The notes beneath the pieces were generated by a model. The model searched no databases, was not told the origin of the DNA, and worked only from the letters and a program-made list of their open reading frames with translations. From Dyella nitratireducens (GTDB taxonomy: Bacteria > Pseudomonadota > Gammaproteobacteria > Xanthomonadales > Rhodanobacteraceae): 64,000 nt of DNA. This document shows, piece by piece, positions 57,683-64,000 of this stretch. Positions within the stretch are counted from its first letter, which is position 1, and each line of letters starts with the position of its first letter. The stretch spans positions 345,940 through 409,939 of the forward strand of contig NZ_BMJA01000001.1 in NCBI RefSeq assembly GCF_014642835.1. Direction: 5' to 3'. A program made the translations under genes and the position numbers.

Positions 57683-58471
57683 GTGGCAGTTCCCAACCAG
57701 CCAATCATCGCCCTCACCATCGCCGGTTCCGATTCCGGTGGTGGTGCCGGTATTCAAGCGGATCTGAAAACCTTCCATGCACATGGCGTGCACGGCCTCT
57801 CCGCCATCGCCGCCATAACCTCGCAAAATACCCGCGGTGTCACCGCCGTGCACCCGGTACCGCTCTTACATATCCGCAGCCAGATCGAGGCTGTATTCGA
57901 TGATTTCCCCATCGCCGCCGTAAAGACCGGCATGCTGGGCAACGCGGCGACGGTGCGCTTGGTGGCGAAGGCACTGCGCAAACGCAAGCCGGCATGGGTG
58001 GTGATCGATCCGGTGATGATCTCGACCAGCGGCTCGCGCTTGCTGGATGAAGATGCGATCGAGGCGGTAATCAAACACCTGATTCCGCTGGCCGACGTGC
58101 TCACGCCCAACCTGCCCGAAGCCGAGGCCTTGCTGGGCCATCGGCTGCGCACGACGAAACAACTTGCGGAGGCCGGGCACGCCCTGCTCGCGCTTGGCGC
58201 GCGCGGCGTGTTGCTCAAAGGTGGTCATGGCCGCGGCAATGAAGTGATCGACCGTTATTTCGACAAGGAGGGCACGATGGAAATCCGCCACGCCCGTCTT
58301 CCACGAGAAGGCCATGGCACAGGTTGTACGCTGGCCTCGGCGATCGCCGCGGAACTGGCCAAGGGCGCAACGCCACGCCAGGCGGTACGCCGGGCCGTAG
58401 CCTACGTACAACGCGCACTGAAAAACGGCTACCGCCCGGGTAGCGGTACGGCCTACGTTCTCCATCACTAA
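57683..58471 (+). CDS. thiD: Hydroxymethylpyrimidine/phosphomethylpyrimidine kinase
   Basis: ThiD phosphorylates HMP and HMP-P for thiamine synthesis. The 262-residue ribokinase-fold protein has 'ALTIAGSDSGGGAGIQADLKTF', 'KTGMLGN', 'VIDPVMISTSG', 'LTPNLPEAEALLG' and the anion hole 'HGTGCTLASAIAAELAKG'. It begins at GTG 57683 with AAAGAG upstream, just after a REPIN. No other thi genes are nearby. Confidence 0.95.
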   Translation: MAVPNQPIIALTIAGSDSGGGAGIQADLKTFHAHGVHGLSAIAAITSQNTRGVTAVHPVPLLHIRSQIEAVFDDFPIAAVKTGMLGNAATVRLVAKALRKRKPAWVVIDPVMISTSGSRLLDEDAIEAVIKHLIPLADVLTPNLPEAEALLGHRLRTTKQLAEAGHALLALGARGVLLKGGHGRGNEVIDRYFDKEGTMEIRHARLPREGHGTGCTLASAIAAELAKGATPRQAVRRAVAYVQRALKNGYRPGSGTAYVLHH

Positions 58472-58546
58472 GCAACATTTGCCGTAAAATTGCCTAGCGG
58501 CCATCCGGCCCCATATCCAGGCCATTCCCTTAAAGCCGCCTTCACG

Positions 58547-59494
58547 ATGGATTTCCTCAGCCCCCGATTCATCATCCTCTACGTGCTGCTGGCCTTCGTG
58601 CTGTGCGTGCTGCTGATACATCTGCGCGGCCGCGCGCGACTGCGCTTCGATCGCCAGCTGGTGGATCACTCCGCCGTGTTCGCGCCGTACAACCTCCTGA
58701 TGTACGCCTTCTCGGCCGTACCGGCGCGGCCGATCCTGGATCGCAACGGCTTTCCGCAACTGGACCTGCTGAAAGACAACTGGCAAACGATCCGCGACGA
58801 AGCGCTGCAGTTGTTCGACGAAGGCCATATCCGCGCCGCCGAAAAACACAACGACGCCAGCTTCAACAGCTTCTTCAAACAGGGTTGGAAGCGCTTCTAC
58901 TTGAAGTGGTACGGCGAGCCGCTGGCCTCAGCTGAAACGCTGTGCCCAAAGACCGTGGCGCTGCTCAATGCCATTCCCAGCGTCAAAGCGGCGATGTTCG
59001 CCACGCTGGCACCGCAAAGCAAACTCAATCCGCATCGTGATCCGTTCGCGGGTTCGCTGCGCTACCACCTCGGCTTGATCACGCCGAACTCGCGCGATTG
59101 CCGCATTTTCGTCGACGGCGAAGAACATGCCTGGGGCGACGGCAAGGACATCGTGTTCGACGAAACCTACGTGCACTGGGTGGAAAACAAGACCGACCAG
59201 ACGCGCGTGATCCTGTTCGCCGATGTCGAACGTCCGCTGCGCACGCGGCTGATGGGCGCCATCAATCATCGCGTGGGGGCCTTTATGGGCAAGATCACCG
59301 CCTCGCCGAATACCGAATCGCCGGAAGAGAAAACCGGCTTCGTCAATCGCATGTTCGCACTCAACCAGCGTAGCCGCGAGCGCAGCCGTGCGTTCAAGAA
59401 GAAGTATCCGAAGCTGTTCCGCGCGGTGAAATACGTCGGCATGCTGATCTTTATCTGGCTGGTGTTTCTCGCCCCCTGGCCATTCGTGCACTGA
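58547..59494 (+). CDS. lpxO: Aspartyl/asparaginyl beta-hydroxylase family, LpxO-like
   Basis: A 315-residue membrane-bound Fe(II)/2-oxoglutarate dioxygenase. LpxO hydroxylates the secondary fatty acid of lipid A. It has an N-terminal TM segment (residues about 7-26), then the hydroxylase domain with the iron ligands in 'NPHRDPFAGSLRYHLGL' and the distal histidine in 'ETYVHWVENKTDQTRVILFADVERP', and a C-terminal hydrophobic segment. Substrate is inferred from the TM-anchored architecture. ATG 58547 is chosen over a longer frame. Confidence 0.87.
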   Translation: MDFLSPRFIILYVLLAFVLCVLLIHLRGRARLRFDRQLVDHSAVFAPYNLLMYAFSAVPARPILDRNGFPQLDLLKDNWQTIRDEALQLFDEGHIRAAEKHNDASFNSFFKQGWKRFYLKWYGEPLASAETLCPKTVALLNAIPSVKAAMFATLAPQSKLNPHRDPFAGSLRYHLGLITPNSRDCRIFVDGEEHAWGDGKDIVFDETYVHWVENKTDQTRVILFADVERPLRTRLMGAINHRVGAFMGKITASPNTESPEEKTGFVNRMFALNQRSRERSRAFKKKYPKLFRAVKYVGMLIFIWLVFLAPWPFVH

Positions 59495-59497
59495 GGC

Positions 59498-59524
59498 CGT
59501 CACATTTCAGCTGTCTTCCACGTC
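59498..59524 (+). promoter_or_regulatory. ECF41-type autoregulatory promoter
   Basis: CGTCACA-N16-CGTC (59498-59504 and 59521-59524) matches the reported ECF41 target TGTCACA-N16-CGTC with exact spacing and one mismatch. It lies about 30 bp before the sigma factor gene. Confidence 0.75.
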
Positions 59525-59553
59525 CTGGCTGTAGGCCCTCACCGGAAACGACC

Positions 59554-60453
59554 ATGGATGCGCACACCCAACTCTTCCAGAAACACCGCCCCCGCCTGCT
59601 GGGCCTTGCCTATCGCATGCTCGGTACGCAGGCGGATGCCGAAGACGTACTGCACGATGCATGGCTGCGCTGGCATGCGCAGGACAAAGTCAGCCTGGAT
59701 GATCCTGAAGCGTGGCTAGTCACCGTCACGACTCGCCTGGCATTGGACCGGCTCCGCCGAGCCAAAGTAGAGCGCCAGCATTACACCGGCCCGTGGCTGC
59801 CCGAGCCACTGATCGACGCGGAAGAACAACCGGACACCCAAGCCGAGCAGGCTGAAACGCTCACCTTGTCGTTTCTGTTGATGCTCGAACGACTCACCCC
59901 GGAAGAACGGGCCGCATTCCTGCTGCGCGAAGTGTTCGACTACAGCCATGCGGAAGCGGCAATCATCCTCGGCATCACGGAAGAAGCATGCCGCCAGCGC
60001 ACGCATCGCGCCAAGCAGCGGCTACGCGAAGAGCGTGCTCGCTTCACCACCAACGCACAAACCCAGCGGTATCTGCTCGAACGTTTTGCGCAAGCGCTGC
60101 AGCATCCCACCGAGGAAAACCTGCGCGTTCTGCTTGCCGAAGATGCCATGCACGTCGCCGATGGCGGTGGCCTGGTCTCCGCGACATTGCGGCCGCTGCT
60201 GGGCAGCGAGCGCATCGCACGGTTGTATGTGCAGATCAACAAGAAGGAGCAAGGCCACGATGTACATCGGGAGCTGCAGACGGTGAACGGTGCGCCTGCG
60301 CTGCTGACCTGGGTAGATGGCCAGCTGACCACGGCCATCTGGATCGAATGCGACAACGATCGCATCGTCTCCCTGCAGGTATTGCGCAACCCCGAAAAAT
60401 TGGCCCGTCTGGCTGCTGTCACGAAATGGCTGGGTGGCTCGTCCTTGCATTGA
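59554..60453 (+). CDS. ECF41-family RNA polymerase sigma factor (SigJ-like)
   Basis: A 299-residue extracytoplasmic-function sigma factor with a C-terminal extension. Region 2 ('AYRMLGTQADAEDVLHDAWLRW') and region 4 ('LTPEERAAFLLREVFDYSHAEAAIILGITEEACRQRTHRA') are followed by a SnoaL-like domain (about 175-299) bearing the ECF41 hallmark motifs DGGG ('VADGGGLVSA') and NPDK-like ('RNPEKLARL'). In this family the extension modulates activity in place of an anti-sigma factor. The partner carboxymuconolactone decarboxylase gene follows by 37 bp, and a matching promoter lies upstream. Confidence 0.93.
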   Translation: MDAHTQLFQKHRPRLLGLAYRMLGTQADAEDVLHDAWLRWHAQDKVSLDDPEAWLVTVTTRLALDRLRRAKVERQHYTGPWLPEPLIDAEEQPDTQAEQAETLTLSFLLMLERLTPEERAAFLLREVFDYSHAEAAIILGITEEACRQRTHRAKQRLREERARFTTNAQTQRYLLERFAQALQHPTEENLRVLLAEDAMHVADGGGLVSATLRPLLGSERIARLYVQINKKEQGHDVHRELQTVNGAPALLTWVDGQLTTAIWIECDNDRIVSLQVLRNPEKLARLAAVTKWLGGSSLH

Positions 60454-60490
60454 AACGGCCAACAATGGCCGCCCAAACGAGGACCCTTCC

Positions 60491-60952
60491 ATGTCACGTC
60501 TTTCCTACCAAACCTATCCCGAAGCCCTGAAGCCGCTGTTCGCGATGAAGGCGCACATCGACAAATCCGGCCTTGAAAAAAGCCTGACGCATTTAGTGAT
60601 GATGCGCGCTTCGCAGCTCAACGGCTGCGCTTATTGCATGGACATGCATAGCAAGGAAGCACGCGCCGATGGCGAAACCGAGCAGCGCCTGTACGTGCTG
60701 CAAGCATGGCGCGAAACGCCGTTCTACAGTGATCGCGAACGTGCGGCGCTGGCATGGTGCGAAGCCGTGACGCGGCTTGATCCGGTTCACGGCGTGCCGG
60801 ATGACGTCTACGAACAGGCGCGTGCGCAGTTCAGCGAGAAGGAACTGATGGATCTGAATCTGCTGGTGATCCTGATCAACAGCTGGAATCGCATTGCGAT
60901 TCCATCGAAGAAGGAGCCGGACTATCAGCTGCCGGAGCGCAAGGTGGCTTGA
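60491..60952 (+). CDS. Carboxymuconolactone decarboxylase-like (AhpD-type) partner of ECF41
   Basis: A 153-residue AhpD-like protein with the redox motif 'CAYCMDMHSKEA' (CxxC-x3-H), suggesting peroxidase-linked thiol chemistry rather than true decarboxylation. Genes of this family are the usual conserved neighbours (COE proteins) of ECF41 sigma factors. GAGGA precedes ATG 60491. Probably co-transcribed with the sigma factor; a hairpin at 60973-60995 follows. Confidence 0.92.
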   Translation: MSRLSYQTYPEALKPLFAMKAHIDKSGLEKSLTHLVMMRASQLNGCAYCMDMHSKEARADGETEQRLYVLQAWRETPFYSDRERAALAWCEAVTRLDPVHGVPDDVYEQARAQFSEKELMDLNLLVILINSWNRIAIPSKKEPDYQLPERKVA

Positions 60953-60972
60953 CGCCACGCGAGACCATCAAG

Positions 60973-60995
60973 CCCCTCTCCCAAAGGGAGAGGGG
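60973..60995. terminator. Perfect palindrome between convergent genes
   Basis: CCCCTCTCCC-AAA-GGGAGAGGGG has a 10-bp perfect stem and 3-base loop, between the convergent AhpD-like and icd genes. It has no T-tract; it may be a terminator-like hairpin or a half REP unit. Confidence 0.5.
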
Positions 60996-61005
60996 AATAC
61001 AACAA

Positions 61006-62019
61006 TTAAGCCTTCACCCGCTTCGCAATCGCCTCGCCAAAGCTCTGCGTCGAGCCCTTGCCGCCGATATCCGGCGTGACGTGTTCGCGATCATTCGCCA
61101 TCGTGTCGCGAATCGCCTCACGCAGCTTGGTGCCCTTCTCCACCATGCCCAGGTGATCGATCATGTCGGCCGCGGCCAGCAGCAGCGCGCACGGATTGGC
61201 GATGCCCTTGCCAGCAATATCAGGCGCAGAGCCGTGCACCGCTTCAAAGATCGCTGCGTGCTCGCCAATGTTGTCACCCGGTGCAAGACCGAGACCGCCA
61301 ACCAGTCCGGCGCACAGGTCCGACAAGATGTCGCCGAACAGATTGGTGGTGACGATCACGTCGAACTGTTCGGGGCGCATCACCAACTGCATGCAGGCGT
61401 TGTCCACGATCATCTCGTTGAACTCGATCTGCGGAAAATCCTTCGCAATCTCGCGCGCCACGTTGAGGAACAGGCCCGACGCGGTCTTGATGATGTTGGC
61501 CTTGTGCACGGCCGTGACTTTCTTGCGGCCTTTCTTCACCGCCATCTCAAAGGCATAGCGCACAATGCGCGCGCAGCCCTTGCGCGTGACGCGGATCATC
61601 GAGGTGGCCAGTTCGCCGTCTTCCGACAACGTCTGCCCTTCGGAGAGGTACGCGCCTTCAGTGTTCTCTCGCACCGTGATGATGTCGATGTTGTCGTAGC
61701 GCGCCTTGGTGCCGGGGAAGCTGATCGCCGGACGCACATTGGCGTAGAGATCGAAATGGCGGCGCAGCGTGACATTGATCGAGGTGAAGCCGCCACCCAC
61801 CGGCGTGGTCAGCGGACCCTTCAACGCCACCTTATGCTTGGCGATCGCATCGAGTGTGGGCTTGGGCAACAGGTCACCCTGCTTTTCGAGCGCGATCATG
61901 CCGGCTTCGACAGTGTCGTAGGTGAGACCGCAATCGAGGGCGTCGAGCACGTGCAGCGTGGCGGCCATGATCTCCGGGCCGATGCCATCGCCCGGGATCA
62001 CCGCAATGGTCTTGCTCAT
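61006..62019 (-). CDS. icd: NAD-type isocitrate dehydrogenase
   Basis: A 337-residue beta-decarboxylating dehydrogenase of the TCA cycle. 'TPVGGGFTSINVTLRRHFDLYANVRP' has the serine loop that binds isocitrate (IPMDH would show ENLL). 'HGSAPDIAGKGIANP' has the Asp/Ile pair expected for NAD+, where NADP enzymes have Lys/Tyr. The short, homodimer-type length also fits NAD-IDH. ATG 62019 follows AAGGAG; the longer frame to 62298 runs through a repeat. Confidence 0.92.
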   Translation of the reverse strand: MSKTIAVIPGDGIGPEIMAATLHVLDALDCGLTYDTVEAGMIALEKQGDLLPKPTLDAIAKHKVALKGPLTTPVGGGFTSINVTLRRHFDLYANVRPAISFPGTKARYDNIDIITVRENTEGAYLSEGQTLSEDGELATSMIRVTRKGCARIVRYAFEMAVKKGRKKVTAVHKANIIKTASGLFLNVAREIAKDFPQIEFNEMIVDNACMQLVMRPEQFDVIVTTNLFGDILSDLCAGLVGGLGLAPGDNIGEHAAIFEAVHGSAPDIAGKGIANPCALLLAAADMIDHLGMVEKGTKLREAIRDTMANDREHVTPDIGGKGSTQSFGEAIAKRVKA

Positions 62020-62334
62020 GGTGGGAACTCCTTGGGGAATGAAGCGGGGATGCCGGCACGCAGGGGAAGGCGCCTGGCTGAAAACTGCGCAATTATCCCT
62101 GATGCGCCTGTCGGCGAACAGCCTGAGAAGGCTGGCAGGCGTTGGAAATGCTCGTATGGAGCGTTGCTTCAATTCGAATGAAGGATTTCCCCGCGCAAAC
62201 CTCAAATTCGTCGTCCCAGCGAAAGCCGGGACCCAGCGACTTTGCTTTTCCCGCTTGAAAGGCACTGGGTCCCGGCTTTCGCCGGGACGACGGTTCAAGG
62301 CTCTTTTAGCCCCTGCGCCGAGAAGGCCATTCGA
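62020..62334. other. 315-bp intergenic region upstream of icd
   Basis: It contains the REPIN at 62208-62293 and otherwise no gene I can support. The icd promoter should lie in 62030-62200, but no consensus pair stands out. Confidence 0.5.
62208..62293. repeat. REPIN-like inverted pair (cgtcccagcgaaagccggga variant)
   Basis: cgtcgtcccagcgaaagccgggacccag is mirrored by ctgggtcccggctttcgccgggacgacgg, with a 30-bp centre. Confidence 0.8.
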
Positions 62335-62727
62335 TTAATCGTGCTCGCCGCAACCTTCCGCCTGCCCGACCGCAGTACCACCTTCCAGCCGATCCAGAAA
62401 ATCCACCGCCCGTCGCAAATGCGGAATCACGATCGATCCACCCACCACCAGGCCCACGCTGAACACTTCAAAGAATTCATCGCGCGTCACGCCCACGTCC
62501 TTGCACTGCGCAATGTGATAGCTGATGCAATCATCGCAACGCAGCACCATCGAAGCGACCAGGCCGAGCATCTCCTTGGTCTTCACATCCAGCGCGCCGG
62601 GCTTGTAGGTCTGTGTGTCCAGCGCAAAAAAGCGGCGAACCACCTGGTTGTCTTCCGCCAGAATCCGTTCGTTCATGCGTTGGCGGAAAGCCGTGAATTC
62701 GGCGACGCGATCCTTCTCGGAGCTCAT
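62335..62727 (-). CDS. Carboxymuconolactone decarboxylase family protein
   Basis: A 130-residue AhpD/CMD-like protein with 'CDDCISYHIAQC', matching the CxxC-x3-H redox pattern. Its ATG overlaps the grxC stop (ATGA), so the two are co-translated, which supports a thiol-redox role. It is of a different subfamily from the ECF41 partner at 60491. Confidence 0.9.
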   Translation of the reverse strand: MSSEKDRVAEFTAFRQRMNERILAEDNQVVRRFFALDTQTYKPGALDVKTKEMLGLVASMVLRCDDCISYHIAQCKDVGVTRDEFFEVFSVGLVVGGSIVIPHLRRAVDFLDRLEGGTAVGQAEGCGEHD

Positions 62728-62987
62728 GCGGCGGCTCCCAGCAATTGGGCCAGTTTGCCGCTGCGATCGGCGGCGACCAGGTCGTCATAACCACCCACGT
62801 GCTGATCGTTGATGAAGATCTGCGGCACGGTGCGACGCCCACCGCTGCGCCGGAGCATGGTGTCGCGCTGGGCCGGATCGGTATCCACCATCACCTCTTC
62901 CCACGCCAGGCCTTTAGCCTTCAGCAGGTTCTTGGCGGCTACGCAGTACGGGCATACCGCGGTGGAATAGACTTCGATCTTGGGCAT
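62724..62987 (-). CDS. grxC: Glutaredoxin 3
   Basis: An 87-residue glutaredoxin that reduces disulfides with glutathione. The active site is 'CPYC' in 'YSTAVCPYCVAAKNLL'; the GSH-binding 'TVPQIFINDQHVGGYDDL' is present. ATG 62987 gives family length; the longer frame has no similarity. It overlaps the downstream CMD-like gene by 4 bp. Confidence 0.96.
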   Translation of the reverse strand: MPKIEVYSTAVCPYCVAAKNLLKAKGLAWEEVMVDTDPAQRDTMLRRSGGRRTVPQIFINDQHVGGYDDLVAADRSGKLAQLLGAAA

Positions 62988-63101
62988 CACGAAACTCCGG
63001 AATAACTTGCGCCGTAAATGGCGGCAGCGCTGATGAAAGCAACCCGTTCGGGGCTGAACTGACACACTGTCGAACGGTCTCAGTGATATTGTCGTTCATC
63101 T

Positions 63102-64000
63102 ATGACCACACCGCATCGCCATCTCCGTAAACGCCTGCTGATCACGCTGGCCGCCGCCAGCGTGGCCTTTGCCGCGGGCGCGCAAGACAAGCCCGACGAT
63201 ATCCGCCTACCCGATCTCGGCAGCTCGGCCAACGCACTGATCACACCACAGGAAGCGCAGGACTACGGCGCCATGATGCTGCAGCAGATGCGTGCGCTGG
63301 ACATGGTGGTGGACGACCCGCTACTGGATGACTACATCAATAACCTTGGCTTCCGCCTGGTCGCGAACTCAGCCAAGCCGAAGGACCACTTCGCTTTCTT
63401 CATCGCCAAGGACCCGGTGATCAATGCGTTTTCGGCACCCGGCGGCTACATCGGCATCGACTCCGGCTTGATCGTCATCACGCGCAACGAAGATGAGCTG
63501 GCTGCCGTGATGGCACACGAAATCGGCCATATCACGCAAAACCATCTGCAGCGCGCTTACGAATCGGCCAAGAAGGACACGCCACTGATGGCGCTGATCG
63601 CCCTGGGCGCGATCGCCGCGGGCGGTGCAGCCGGTGGGCAGGCCGCGGCGGCCACCTTGCTCGGCGGCCAGGGCGTGCTGATGCAGAAGGAAATCAACTT
63701 CACCCGCAAGGACGAAGCCGAGGCGGACCGCACCGGCATCGAAACGCTGGCCAAATCCGGTTACGACCCGAACGCCATGGCCGGTTTCTTCCAGCGCATG
63801 GAAGATGAGATGAGCGCCGACTCCGGTGGCTTCCAGGTGCCTTCCCTGCTGCAAGACCACCCGGTCACCGCCGAGCGCATCAGCGATGCCAAAGCACGCG
63901 CCGGCACGCTGATTGCCGCGCAAAAGCTGCAACCCAGCGGCAACCTGCTCGACAAGAACCGCTGGGCACAGCAGACCGCTCCGATCGCCTACGTCAAAGA
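63102..64000 (+). CDS. bepA: M48 family periplasmic metalloprotease BepA-like, 3' truncated by the window
   Basis: BepA is a periplasmic protease/chaperone for outer-membrane protein assembly (LptD). At least 299 codons are visible and the frame is open at the window end. The signal peptide is 'MTTPHRHLRKRLLITLAAASVAFAAGA|QD'. Zinc site HEIGH at residues 139-143, then 'DEAEADRTGIE' with the third ligand. The usual C-terminal TPR domain lies beyond the window. The gene is divergent from grxC across about 114 bp. Confidence 0.93.
   Translation, partial: MTTPHRHLRKRLLITLAAASVAFAAGAQDKPDDIRLPDLGSSANALITPQEAQDYGAMMLQQMRALDMVVDDPLLDDYINNLGFRLVANSAKPKDHFAFFIAKDPVINAFSAPGGYIGIDSGLIVITRNEDELAAVMAHEIGHITQNHLQRAYESAKKDTPLMALIALGAIAAGGAAGGQAAAATLLGGQGVLMQKEINFTRKDEAEADRTGIETLAKSGYDPNAMAGFFQRMEDEMSADSGGFQVPSLLQDHPVTAERISDAKARAGTLIAAQKLQPSGNLLDKNRWAQQTAPIAYVK

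Noticed and set aside
60949-62181. 410-codon plus-strand frame
   Set aside because: Antisense to icd, which is clearly identified; shadow frame.

Overview
The window looks like chromosome of a high-GC gammaproteobacterium of the Xanthomonas/Lysobacter order, most plausibly Rhodanobacteraceae (Dyella/Luteibacter/Frateuria-like). The grounds are the gene content, the E. coli-like synteny blocks (nnr-tsaE-amiB-mutL facing queG; pcnB-folK-panB-panC-panD; dapA-gcvR-bcp), a MutL with an endonuclease-type motif, and many short palindromic repeats between genes. The genus is inference, since there is no rRNA gene.

Layout. (1) 86-7927, minus strand: a type I Wadjet plasmid-defence operon, jetA-[PDDEXK nuclease]-jetB-jetC-jetD. 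An extra DUF1016-type nuclease gene sits between jetA and jetB. Two inverted 39-bp repeats mark the operon ends: one holds the jetA ribosome binding site, the other the jetD stop codon. (2) 8102-14728: the rplU-rpmA-obgE housekeeping operon, a DUF2059 protein, uvrA with a thioesterase gene, and a VOC protein. (3) 14970-35779: a surface-protein locus. It has a conventional YadA-type trimeric autotransporter adhesin, then on the opposite strand a 2,746-residue YadA-head protein with no visible Sec signal or membrane anchor, and a 1,382-residue protein of Ig-like repeats plus two fimbrial-adhesin-like modules. The two large proteins share a distinctive N-terminal leader and partly duplicated upstream DNA. 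A hybrid histidine kinase is divergent from the second one, its likely LuxR-type response regulator lies next to it, and a secreted DUF4139 protein follows. (4) 35796-41332: an ECI-like enoyl-CoA isomerase, a sulfurtransferase/NUDIX/DUF1289 operon, an FKBP isomerase, an enoyl-CoA hydratase and a DUF1684 lipoprotein-like protein. (5) 41402-48294: mutL, amiB, tsaE, nnr and divergent queG. (6) 48440-53173: pantothenate genes, folK, pcnB, tRNA-Glu and fdxA. (7) 53254-58471: BamC-like lipoprotein, dapA, gcvR, bcp, phoH, thiD. (8) 58547-64000: lpxO, an ECF41-type sigma factor with its usual carboxymuconolactone-decarboxylase partner and a matching autoregulatory promoter, NAD-type isocitrate dehydrogenase, a second carboxymuconolactone-decarboxylase gene overlapping a glutaredoxin gene, and a truncated bepA.

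The best candidate for something undescribed is the pair of giant surface-type proteins with the shared non-Sec leader, together with the adjacent phosphorelay. The nuclease inside the Wadjet operon comes second. Between genes there are at least three families of REP/REPIN-like palindromes and one nested 200-bp inverted repeat.
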